From: Chlamydomonas reinhardtii
Taxonomy: Eukaryota > Chlorophyta > Chlorophyceae > Chlamydomonadales > Chlamydomonadaceae
DNA: 64,000 nucleotides
NCBI RefSeq assembly: GCF_000002595.2
Contig: NC_057016.1
Span: forward strand, 1,067,387-1,131,386
Reading direction: 5' to 3'
Position 1 is the stretch's first letter. Each line of letters starts with the position of its first letter. Shown here piece after piece: positions 1 through 9,573 of this stretch. The notes beneath the pieces are model-generated. The model ran no database searches. It saw only the letters and a list, made by a program, of their open reading frames with translations, and was not told the origin of the DNA. A program made the translations under genes and the position numbers.

Positions 1-230
1 CCCCCTTGCGTGCATGCGTACGGTGTCCTAGCCTCACGCCACAAGTCACCCGTGCACCCCGGCGCCCTCGGCTTGCTGTGTAGTACCCGCGGCATCCGGT
101 GTTCCGCCTCTTTTCCCTCACCCCTCACCCCTAACCCCACAACGCGTCTACTATGCTACTGTACCTGTCACTTAACTAATCATGAATGTAACCCCCCCCC
201 CCCATTCTGTTGCCCTGGTGTGCCGTACAG
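1..230 (+). other. intron sequence upstream of ASCC2-like exon
   Basis: This stretch shows no open exon that I can support. It ends in a pyrimidine-rich tract and a CAG acceptor directly before the first readable exon of the ASCC2-like gene, so I read it as intron of a gene whose 5' part lies left of the window. Confidence 0.5.
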
Positions 231-432
231 ACGCTGGACCGCGTGGACCGCGACGTCCGTACACTCACCTCCCGCATGGGCGAGGAGCTGCAGTGGGAGT
301 ACGACGACGAGTACGACGACTCCTTTGACGACCTGGCGGCTGGCGGCGCCGACGGCGTGGCAGACGCCGAGGGAGACGACGACGACCGCCGCGGCGGCGG
401 CGCCGCCGGCGGGCGCCCGGTGGCGATGGTTT

Positions 433-464
<32 letters not shown>

Positions 465-1540
465 GGCGGCGCCGCCGGGGCAGGCAGGAGCCGGCTGGGC
501 GCGGCTGCGGCTGCGGGCGGGTATGAGGATGGGCCCAGTGACGGCGGCGCCCGCCGCCCGGCGGCAGGCGCGATGGGAGCCGGACGGCCGGCGGCGGCGG
601 CGGCTGGCGGGGGCGGTCGGGCCGCTGGAGCGGCGGGGCCGTCAGAAACGCCGCGCCGCGCGCCGACGTTCATGGGCTCTGCGCCGCCGGCCGCCGGCGG
701 CGGAGGCCGCGGTGGCGGAGCCGGCGGCGGCCGCGGCGCTGGCCCGGCCGGCGGCGGGCGTGGCGGGCGTGGCGGCGGCGGCGGCGAGCGGCTGTGGGTG
801 TTGGACGGCAAGATTTACAACTATGCCAAGGAGGGCGCCCAGGCGGTGTCCAGTCGGCAGGAGGCGGACGCGGCGCTGGATGCCGCCAAGCAGGCAGCCA
901 TGGTGAGCAGGGGAGTGGGGTGGGGTGGGGGTGGGGTGGGGTGGGGCTGGCGTGAGGGCGGTGAATGGCGGCGGCGGCGCCGCCGCTTGAGCCTGTTTGC
1001 AGGAGGGTTGATACCATGCATTTTGCCGGGGCAAGCCGTGCGAAGCACTGCTGATACCGAAACGCGGTGATTGTCGCTGTTGTCCGGCAAGGCCGCTAGC
1101 GGCGCGTTTGGATTGTGGCATGCGCCGCGCCTACTCCTGTGGGGTTGACTTTTGCTAACGGCCTCGAGTGCGTGTGCGTGTGCATTCACGTGCAGGCAAT
1201 CCACGGCCTGGGTCCCGGTGGCAACAAAGGGGTCATGCGGCAACCGCACCACCAACAACAACAACAAGGTGGTGGCGGCGGCGGCGGCGGAGGCGGCGGA
1301 GGCGGCGGCGGAGGCAGTGACAGTGATGATGGCCCGGACGGCAACGGCGGCGCTGGCGGCCGTGGTACCGGTGGCCGGGGTGGCAGCGGCGGTGGGCGTG
1401 GCGGCGGCGACGGCGGGCGCGGCGGCGGCGAAGGCGGCAGCAACCCCCAGCGGAGCTACGCGCGAAAGGAGCAGAACAAGGCGGCTGTGGCCAACCACCA
1501 CCGGAAGGACCGCGCGCTGCGAAAACAAGGCATGTTCTGA
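231..1540 (+). CDS. ASCC2: ASCC2-like protein, 3' end (partial)
   Basis: Two exons, 231-902 and 1196-1540, join in phase 0 through a GTGAGC donor and a GCAG acceptor and end in TGA. The first exon encodes an acidic patch with YDDEYDDSFDD, which matches the YDDEYDDTYD patch of activating signal cointegrator 1 complex subunit 2. The final 25 residues, KEQNKAAVANHHRKDRALRKQ-GMF, match the ASCC2 C-terminus (KEANKATRANHNRR...RKRSKGM). ASCC2 carries a CUE ubiquitin-binding domain upstream and works with the ASCC3 helicase in alkylation repair and in rescue of collided ribosomes; the CUE part would lie outside the window. Between the two conserved ends the protein is inflated by Gly/Ala runs from GGC/GCG repeats. 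The family call rests on the two terminal motifs only. Confidence 0.72.
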
Positions 1541-2475
1541 GCCAGTGCCTTCGTGGTGGCATTGTAGTGCCCTTGGCAGTTTTTGACGATATCAGGCAGG
1601 TTGGCAGGTTTGCTAAGGTTGTCAAGCTTCTCAAGGTTGCTAGGTGGCCGGAGTGCTGGCTACCGTAGACAGGGGATGGCTGAAAGGTAGTGTGCGTGTT
1701 GCGGAGATGTGCGTGTGCGTGTGACCGTGTGTGCAACGACGGGATGTGTCTATGTCTGTCACGTTGCTGCGTTTGCCGGTGGCCGACTTGCTGGCCGGAC
1801 TCAGGCCATGGATTGCCTGGCATGAAGGCGCTGACCGGCTGACGAGATGCCAGGTTGCGATTAGAGTAGGTGGTTTGGGGTGTGTGTGCCTGGGCGGGTT
1901 GGCCCCATCGACCCCTGTGGTGCTGCGTGCACGGGGGCTTGCGCCTTGCGGACTGTGCACTGCTCCGGTAGGTGTAGGCGGAGATGGCACAGGCAAATCC
2001 GTGTCACCTGTCCGTGCTTACGGCAGTCTTGGCTGAGGAGCTTTGCATTGGAACTCGGGCACAGTTGCAACACAAGCGTGTGCAGTGCGTGCGCTGTGCG
2101 GCAGCGGGCACAGGAGCGTGATCTTGAGAGCACGGGCAGTGGCACTACGGTCCCAACTTGTATCCACCAATTGGCTGTCTTTACATCCATCCTCTGGTTC
2201 GAGCTGCGGCGGTGCGGCCATGGAGTTCCTAGGTCCGGGGCTCCGGGCTGGGTCCGGGGCCGGGCGGGCCAGGGAGGGGGGGGGGGGGGGATGCCGTGGG
2301 TGCCACCTGCTCTGGTGCACCGTGAGGCACTTCGCATGGGGCCTCGCGAAGACTATCATATGTGTCTTGCCCGCTGCAAAAAACAGTAATAGCTTACGGC
2401 AAGTCTAGGGCAGCGGGGCACTCGCTGCAACACGTTTGCCTAATTGTAAAGCGAGTCGCGCGACGAAAGAGCAAA
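1541..2475 (+). other. 3' UTR of ASCC2-like gene and NDUFA5 promoter
   Basis: There is no supported gene here. The left part should be the 3' UTR of the ASCC2-like gene, although I found no TGTAA signal. The right part is the upstream region of NDUFA5. A C/G homopolymer stretch near 2275-2290 is the only notable local feature. Confidence 0.4.
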
Positions 2476-3736
2476 ATGCTGCGCCAGCTTGCTACCCTTC
2501 TGCCGGGTGCCCTGCGCTCGGCGTCCGGCGTTAACTCGCTGGCGCTGAACCGTGGCTTCAAGGCGGTGGCCGATGTTGAGATAGACTTTAACAACCGCGA
2601 GGTGCTCAAGAAGTACGTTGGCATTCGTGACCACCTCAGCAAGGAGCCTGGGACACGCGGCAAGCTTATTGAGGCGCTTACGGAGGTGCTGAGCAGCATC
2701 AAAGCAGCGCCCGAGGGCTCAGACTACCGCAAGGCCGTGGAGGCCTCATGCATCTACCGCCTTAAGGTCTGCAAGGAGAATGAGTCGGACGCGGCTATTG
2801 AGGAGGTGCTGGACGCGCATTTGGAGGAGCTCATCAAGGAGGCGAAGGAGGAGGCCCGCCTGGTGCCCTTGATTGCCGGTGGGTTTATTACAAAAGATGT
2901 GGGACAGCGGGGAGCGGGTGCATGTGTGCGCTGAGCCCAGAAGTTGCCTTTCCCCGCGCTGAGTGCTGCGCGTGCGTGCTCGCTCGGCGCCCACTCGTGC
3001 GTGCTCGCAGGCAACGCGCCATGGGACGTGCCCGCTGACTACGCGGTGAGAGGGGCTTGGAAGGCGTACGTGAATGCGGGGGCGGGGAACCGGGCTCCGG
3101 GAGGAGGGCGGGGGCAGGCGGGAGGACACGCTGGGGGGTGCGGGCGTGCTGGCGTGGAGCAGGCGCGGGGAGGTGCACGCGGTCGGGTCTATGGTGAGGC
3201 GGGGGACCGGGCGCTGTGCATGGGCGGCTGTCTTTTCAGGCCATGATACGCACTGCTTGTCGCGCTACCTGAGACTTTGGGCGTATGTGTGTGTGGAGAG
3301 GTTTCTGAACTGGGCGCACGCGCCCTGCCCCTGTACTGGGCAACGTGCAGCTAGGTGTGCGTGCAGCTTCGTGTGCGGGGCCAGGGCGGCTCCAGCAGGC
3401 TAGCAGCCATGCATACAGTACTTGCATTCCCAACTCGCATGCCGCTGAGCTAAGAGATTCAACCATAGCGTCGGCCACAGCGCAAGCCGCTTCGTTGCGC
3501 CCGCGCTGCGGCCGCCAGTGCGACCGGAGCCCACGGACCGGCGGGCCATCCACCGCTCGCCCACCGCTCTGGCTTCCCATTCCTCGCCTCTGCGCCCACT
3601 CACCTCGCTGCGCCGTATTAGCATCGCCGTCTCCTAACTGGTCCCGCCCCTCCCACCTCGCTCCGTCTACTCATAGGTGCCTGTGGTGGACTACACGGAT
3701 GCCGCCACCATCCTGGACGCGCCGCCCAAGAAGTAG
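2476..3736 (+). CDS. NDUFA5: Complex I subunit NDUFA5 / B13 (mitochondrial)
   Basis: Three exons (2476-2878, 3011-3045, 3677-3736) give a protein of 165 residues. It belongs to the ETC complex I conserved-region family (NDUFA5, B13 subunit), an accessory subunit on the matrix arm of NADH:ubiquinone oxidoreductase. Diagnostic stretches are DYRKAVEASCIYRLKVCKE and the following acidic helix ending EEARLVPLIAG, then PWDVPADY from the tiny second exon, which matches WDPWGVPDDYE of plant homologues. The first 25 residues (MLRQLATLLPGALRSASG...) are Arg/Ser/Ala-rich without acids, as in a mitochondrial presequence. ATG 2476 is the only start that precedes this presequence in frame. The 35-base middle exon is short, but phase is kept on both sides. 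It converges with ISCU. Confidence 0.9.
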
Positions 3737-4610
3737 AGAGGGGCAGCCGGGGGGATTCACGGCAGCAGAGGAGCAGAGGAGCCGTGCGAGCTGGGGGGCA
3801 GAGAGGAGAAGCGGCGATGCAGCGGAGGAGCAGCAGCGGAGCAGCGTGGCTTGCAGGGGAATTGCGGCAGTGCTTTCGGAGTGTGGCGGAGGGCGCATAG
3901 GCGGAGCGGTGGCAGTGCGGTGGTGATACCGGTGACCCCGCCGGTGGGGGAGCTCTGACTCCGTTGCCAGGCTGCGCAGGCGGCGACCGTGGCGGCCGTG
4001 CCTGAGTGTGGCAGCGCTGTGCTGATGAGGGTATGCGAGTCACGGCACGGCCTGACTGCAGCAGTCGGAAGCGTGCAGGGACAGCAGCAGGTGCAGGTGA
4101 TGGCGATGTGCGCGGACGTGCCAGAGGCTGCGCAGGCAGGCACTTAGCTGCGGCGCGCCTGCTGCTGCCAGTCGTGGATTTCCTGGTGGGCGCCGGGGCA
4201 GCGGTAGTGGCAGTGGCCGCAGTCATGGTAGTGGCAGTGGCCGGCACAGGTTGTGACCAGCGTGCGGTGTTGCACCGATGCCGGAGCGGGAGCGGCGCTC
4301 CGACCTGCTCGTTTATGCGTGCTGTACCAGTGTGGCGTGGGCGTGCGCCGGCTGGCTGCTTGTGGGGCTCATGTGTTGCAGTTGCGGCGATACATGGGCA
4401 CCGTAGGAGGCTGCTGGCGGCGCATGCTCTGCGCGGCTTGCTGAGGCTTACTTTCTTGAGCTTATGACTGGACAATAGCAGACGACACCGGTAGACTAGA
4501 TACAAGACTCGCGTGGCAAAGGAGGGTCTGTATGCTTAGCATTACATAGATTGCAATGTGCGTGCCGACGTAGGGCACGCTTGTCTGTGAGAACGGTTGA
4601 CCATGCGGCG

Positions 4611-4615
4611 TTACA
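4611..4615 (-). terminator. TGTAA poly(A) signal for ISCU
   Basis: TTACA on the plus strand reads TGTAA on the minus strand, about 435 bases after the ISCU stop. Another minus-strand TGTAA occurs near 4541. Confidence 0.4.
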
Positions 4616-4650
4616 CGCCGCGCATAACCCGTTTCTTTCTTAGCTTAGGT

Positions 4651-4655
4651 TGTAA
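4651..4655 (+). terminator. TGTAA poly(A) signal for NDUFA5
   Basis: TGTAA is the standard poly(A) signal of Chlamydomonas nuclear genes. This copy lies on the plus strand about 0.9 kb after the NDUFA5 stop. It is the first one I see, which implies a long 3' UTR. Confidence 0.45.
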
Positions 4656-5049
4656 GATTATAAGTATACCTCAGTTGTCGGTTTCTAAACCTAACCACAT
4701 ACACGGAATGCAATCTACATCAATGTTGCGGTGATATCACTCAGCCTCTCTAAATGCGGCGTGGGCCGCGCGCATGCGTACTAGTTAGCCCCGCGACGAC
4801 CTCTCGAGCATTCCAAGCACATAAAAACGCACAGCAATCACAACAAAACTATTGTCAGTGCAGTGCAAACATACAAACGGTGTCCATGCTGCGATAACGC
4901 CAAATGAAATGGCCCTGGTCGGTCAGGGGTTCAGGCACTGACACGCACGCCAAACCCGGCAACACTGACTCCTGCGTGTCCTACACCTGTTACTCGCATC
5001 GTAAGCGTTCTCCCAACCCATCATAGCTAAACCCCGCTACACTAGGTGT

Positions 5050-5541
5050 CTAAGCTGCCGCGGTGGCGGTCTTAGTGCGCTTCGCCTGGATGTCCTTCAC
5101 CGCAGCCTTGATGGCATCCTCCGCCAGCATGCTGCAGTGCAGCTTGACGGGCGGCAGGCTGAGATGCTTGGCGATGTCGCTGTTCTTAATCTTTAACACC
5201 TCGTCCAGCGACTTGCCCTTCACCCACTCCGTCGCCACGCTGCTGCTGGCGATGGCCGAACCGCATCCAAACGTCTTAAAGCGCGCGTCCACGATGTTGC
5301 CCTGCTCGTCCACCTTAATTTGCAGCTTCATGACATCGCCGCATGCAGGAGCGCCCACGAGGCCGGTGCCAACGTCGGGGTCGCTCTTGTCGAACGAGCC
5401 AACGTTGCGGGGGCGCTCATAGTGCTCCACTACGTTCTTGTGGTACAGGCGCCGGCCTAGCTGCTGCGCCAGGAGGGGCAGGGCACCCACAGCAGGCGCG
5501 GAGAGGGCCGAAGCGGCCGAGGGAAGCAGCGACGCGAGCAT
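5050..5541 (-). CDS. ISCU: Mitochondrial Fe-S cluster scaffold ISCU
   Basis: This is a single-exon gene of 163 residues. ISCU/IscU receives sulfur from the NFS1-ISD11 desulfurase and iron/electrons with frataxin and ferredoxin help, builds a [2Fe-2S] cluster in the mitochondrial matrix, and hands it on through HSCB/HSP70. The three cluster ligands are present at Cys67 (GAPACGD, with the partner Asp69), Cys93 (FGCGSA) and Cys136 (KLHCSML). The LPPVK chaperone-recognition motif is at 129-133. Residues 1-32 lack acids and end RRLYHK, a typical matrix presequence and mature start. ATG 5541 is chosen because it is the first real ATG; a longer frame upstream would need GTG. It is divergent from RPL17 with 240 bases between the start codons. 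Confidence 0.95.
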   Translation of the reverse strand: MLASLLPSAASALSAPAVGALPLLAQQLGRRLYHKNVVEHYERPRNVGSFDKSDPDVGTGLVGAPACGDVMKLQIKVDEQGNIVDARFKTFGCGSAIASSSVATEWVKGKSLDEVLKIKNSDIAKHLSLPPVKLHCSMLAEDAIKAAVKDIQAKRTKTATAAA

Positions 5542-5781
5542 CGTGGGGAATTGAGGAGAGAAACGCACTTGGTTGCGTGTGGTGCAAGCGGACAGAAATT
5601 TAGTTCAGGAAGAATTGTCAGATTTGCTACTGGCATATAATTTTTTCTGCAGGGTCTGGCGTGGAAGAATGCCAAATGGCGCGGAGCTGGCTGCATGGGG
5701 CGCCACCTCCCAGCAAGGGCCACCACTGCAACCTGCTCTTTCTCTTTCGTCGCGCCTTGCACGTAGCGTTAAAGCCCGAAA
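5542..5781. promoter_or_regulatory. Bidirectional promoter, ISCU / RPL17
   Basis: Only 240 bases separate the ATG codons of the divergent ISCU and RPL17 genes, so both 5' UTRs and both core promoters must fit here. There is an AT-rich patch (GCATATAATTTTTTC) at about 5633-5648. No clear consensus element other than this can be assigned. Confidence 0.55.
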
Positions 5782-8700
5782 ATGGTCAAGTACGCTCGTG
5801 AGCCGGAGAACGCGGACAAGACCGCCAAGGTGCGCCGTCATTCAGCCTGTTCTGCTGGGCCAGGCGTATTCGCAGAGCTGTGGGGCGTGAAAAATGATGC
5901 TTGATGGCTCTAGGAGCTGGGGGTAAATGTCGGCAAGTCCCTGTGTTGCGGCGGCTCACTAGACCGCCGGCATGGTCGCCCTCTCGCTCCGTTCATTCTG
6001 ACATTGCAGGCCAAGGGGTCTGACCTGCGTGTTCACTTCAAGAACACGCGGGAGACCGCCTTCGCCCTGCGCAAGATGTCCCTGAACAAGGCCAAGAAGT
6101 ACCTGGAGGATGTGATTGCGCACAAGCGCTGCATTGCCTTCCGCCGGTACCAGGGCGCTGTGGGCCGCACCACGCAGGCTAAGAACGAGAACAACCCTTC
6201 CGGCCAGGGCCGCTGGCCCGTGAAGTCGGCTGAGTTCATTCTCAACCTGCTGAAGAACGCGGAGAGCAACGCTGAGGTAAATAAGCTGCTTGTGTTACGT
6301 ATTTGTGTTTGTCCGGCGGTATGGGGACGGATCTGGGGCTCGGAAGCAGACTCGGCTTCGGAGCTGCGGCGGCGCTCGGCGTTGCTAGCGGAGCCCAGCG
6401 GACCGGCGAGCAGCTTCGGCGAGCAGCAGCGGCCGGCGGGTGGCGCGTTCGTGGAGCGGCTCGGAGCGCGGGACTTGCTGCCGGCCGCGGGGGAAGCAGC
6501 TGCTTGCGGCGTCGGGGGAGGGGGAGGGGGGAATGGGGGGTCGAGGCAGGGAGCACACCGGCCTGCACGGTCGCCGGGCGGCCGGCGCCCACCCCCTGCA
6601 CCAGCAGCACACAGAAACCAGCCACAGCAGCTGTCCAGCAGCCGTACGGCCCACGGCAATGCACCAGCATGGGCGATGGCGCCCGGCCCTGGCCGAGGCG
6701 GCGGTCAGGGACTGGCCGCGGCGCTCGGGGTGCGGCAGGGTTGCTCCAGCGGGGCGGCGGCCGCAAGCCACCGCCGGCCGTAATTGTGGGGCACAGTAAC
6801 AGTATGGCTTTTGGGCACCGAGTACGCGTGCTGGTTGCACGGTGGCATGCTATTCCGCGCCGGCCGTTATAGAACCTAGCGGTAACAGCAGCGCCGCAGC
6901 CGCGATGGCGGCGGCGACGGCCGCGGCTGCGCGGGTGGGCGTCAGCGGCGTTACACCAAAGCCCAATGCAAACTGGCGGCAGTTTGGCCAGCAGTGTGAC
7001 AGCAATGGCGAGGCGGCGCAGCGGGTGGCAGCAGCAGCACCACCTGCGCGGCGGCATGCTTAATACCGGAGCTGTCAGCATGACGAGATGCTGTGTGCGG
7101 CACGGCGTGGCGGCAGCTAGCGGCGGCAGCGTCTGATGCCCTCAGTCTGTGCCTGGTGCCGCCGGCCGCAGTGAAGCCGCCTGCGCCGCCGCTGGCAGAA
7201 GTGCTGGTGCATAGGCCTGGCGTTGCTGCTGGTGTGATGACAGCTGCGGTGGTTTCGTGGCTGCATGCATCCATAGGGGTAGCGGCGCCGGCGCTCGGCA
7301 TATGTCATCCGCACGGCATACCGGCAGTTAGGGCTGGTCCGTCTGGATCCCCTGCCGTAGCAGCAGCAGCAGAAGGCCGCGGCCACAGCAGCAGCAGCAG
7401 GGCAGGGTGGGAGAGGGCTAGCCGTGTGTTGCATGCGTGTACGTCGCCGTGCAGTGACGCGGCCTGCGCAGCGTCCATGCATCCCCCACGCTCCCCCACC
7501 CCTCGCCCAAGCTGAACCCAACCTCCAACTTCCGATGCACCCTCTTCCTCCGTGACCTCGCAGGTCAAGGGCCTGGACATCGACAACTGCTTCATCAGCC
7601 ACATCCAGGTCAACCGCGCCATGCGCCAGCGCCGCCGCACCTACCGCGCGCACGGTCGTGTGAACCCCTACATGAGCTCGCCCTGCCACATCGAGCTCAT
7701 GATCTCGGAGAAGAGCGCGGGCGTCAAGGCCGAGAAGGTGAGAGGGCAAGAAAGAGGAGCTGGGAGGGAGCGAGTGCGAGCGGGAGGGAGGGAGGGAGGG
7801 AGCGAAGGAGAGAGGAGGAGGAGGGACGCAGGGAAGGCAGGAGAGGGGGCTGGGGTGGTGCGGGAATGGGAAGCGGCGTGGAATGGGCCAATGGTGATGT
7901 TTGGGGGGGGGAGGACGCTAGATTGGGAACGGTGCATGTAGGAAAGCCTGCTGAGCTCGAGCTCCCAGGTAGAGGACAGACAAGATAGGATGCGGCTGGG
8001 GGGGGGTCAGAGTCAAGGGTTTTGCGGATGGCAAGCAATACACGCAAGTGGCGAACACCGCAGCTTTCCTAGCAAGGGGTGGCGCCGCTGACAGCGGCTA
8101 CAGCAGCGCAATCTGGCGAACGGCGATTGTAGAAGCAGCAGCAACAGCAGCGCTGGTGTCATTACGCAGACGGCGCAGCACCGAACGGCTCGCCGTCAGC
8201 GGCGGCAGGCGCTGCACGCAGGCATGAGCAGCGGCGTTTGCGGCACTACCCGTGCAGTAGTAGCGCCGAACAGGATGAGTCGGCTGGGCTGAACGTCGGC
8301 TGGCGCTGAGACAGGTTTTACGGCGGCAGCAGCAGCGGCAGCGCCTGGAGCTCGGGTGCAGAAGCTCTGGTGCGGCAGCAGCAGCGGCATCAGCAGCGTG
8401 TGGGGCAAAAGACAGCAGCTGCTCAGACCAGAACCGGAGTCGTGCTGCGCGCGGCGAGCCGTGGCGACCAGCGCTTTATACTGTTGTAAGCGCAGCTTCC
8501 TGGCGCAGCTGCCTCGACGGTGTGGTGCCGCGGTGCCGCTGTCGTGTTTGCCGTCTCGAGCAGCTGCCAGGGGCAGTAACCGGGAGCGGTGGCTCGCAGC
8601 GGTGGCGACGCAGCGATGTCGACGCAGCGATACTAGGGAGTCGTCATTTTATCAGCTCAGCATCACCGGGCAACATCACATGGGCAGACAGCGCTTGGCT

Positions 8701-8935
8701 CAGAAACGGGGCCGACGTGCGCCGTGCCATCCGACGCGGGGCGGGGCGGGGCAACACGCGCCGTTGATTAATGCACCTTACTCATACTCCACCCATGCCG
8801 TCGCCGCCCAGCCTTCTCACTGCTGCTGCTGTTGCCCCTGTGCGCCCTCCTCGCCTCCCTCAGGACACCAAGGAGCGCAAGCTCAGCAAGGTGCAGCTGG
8901 CGAAGCGCCTGCGCACCGGCACCGCCTCGGCGTAA
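5782..8935 (+). CDS. RPL17: Cytosolic ribosomal protein L17 (uL22)
   Basis: Four exons (5782-5829, 6010-6276, 7564-7737, 8864-8935), all phase 0, give 186 residues, close to the 184 of yeast L17. The protein begins [19 protein letters not shown] and contains [18 protein letters not shown], the [13 protein letters not shown] loop and [19 protein letters not shown], all hallmarks of eukaryotic uL22, which lines the ribosomal exit tunnel. The ends of exons 1, 2 and 3 use GTGCGC, GTAAAT and GTGAGA donors. Introns 2 (about 1.29 kb) and 3 (about 1.13 kb) are long for a ribosomal protein gene and rich in GCA/GCC repeats. I saw no convincing C/D box pair in them. Confidence 0.95.
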
Positions 8936-8971
8936 GCAGCAGCATTTCGCCACATCACCTTAAGTGTTGTG

Positions 8972-8976
8972 TGTAA
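8972..8976 (+). terminator. TGTAA poly(A) signal for RPL17
   Basis: TGTAA lies 37 bases after the RPL17 stop codon, which gives a short 3' UTR as expected for a highly expressed ribosomal protein gene. Confidence 0.7.
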
Positions 8977-9573
8977 GTCTCCTACGTGGCAGTCCCCGTC
9001 CCCTCTCCGGGCCCCTGGCTCCGAGCTTCCGGCTCTCTCGCACGCTCTACGGGCCGTGCTACCTCATTCGCCCGTGGGCGCCAGCCATGTGTCAGCGCTC
9101 AGCAGCTTTCAGTCCAGCCGTGGGCCCGTGCAGGGCCGTGCCGTTGGTGGGAGTGGTCGCTTCAGCAAGCAGGCCAGGCAGAACTGGGAAGATGGGCAGT
9201 GCAGGGGGCGGCGCAGCCTTACTGGGAAGCTGGGCTCATTGCAGCAATGGCACTGGTGGTGCTCTGGGGGGCGTGCGAGAGCCAGCAGCCGGGCGGGGGA
9301 GGGGAAGCAATGGGGCAGTCGCGCATGTGGGGCATTACATGGGCACACGCCGGTCAGGCAGATTCAGGAACGATATTCTGGACACGGAGCCTTGGACCTA
9401 GCAGCTGACAAGGCGTCCTCAAACGCCCAATGAGATTACCGCATCGCGGATCAGCCGCGTATCCGTGCTTCTCTCACAGCCAAACACCTCTATCGCAGCC
9501 CTATAACAGCGCTCAACCATCAACCAAGGCTCGCAACAGTACGAACATAACCGAAAGTACAGCAGCAACCCGC
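8977..9573. other. Convergent spacer RPL17 / ITPA
   Basis: No gene is seen here. A minus-strand TGTAA (plus-strand TTACA at 9334-9338) is a plausible poly(A) signal for the ITPA-like gene, about 240 bases after its stop. Confidence 0.4.

Larger units (their letters stand above)
3737..5049. other. Convergent 3' UTR region between NDUFA5 and ISCU
   Basis: No coding sequence is supported. The left half is GC-rich with purine repeats (3737-4450). The right half (4500-5040) is AT-richer, as expected for transcript ends. Both poly(A) signals lie within 45 bases of each other, so the two transcripts probably meet or overlap here. Confidence 0.5.

Noticed and set aside
176-811. Long proline/alanine-rich minus-strand frame opposite the ASCC2-like exon
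   Set aside because: It is the complement of GGC/GCG-rich coding sequence; the plus-strand frame has the conserved acidic patch and correct splice sites.
7231-7245. Possible C box (GTGATGA) of an intronic snoRNA in RPL17 intron 2
   Set aside because: No D box (CTGA) at a suitable distance and no terminal stem were found.
6303-7301. Several long frames on both strands inside RPL17 intron 2
   Set aside because: They lie between phase-matched RPL17 exons, are low-complexity and have no family resemblance; GC-rich introns stay open by chance.
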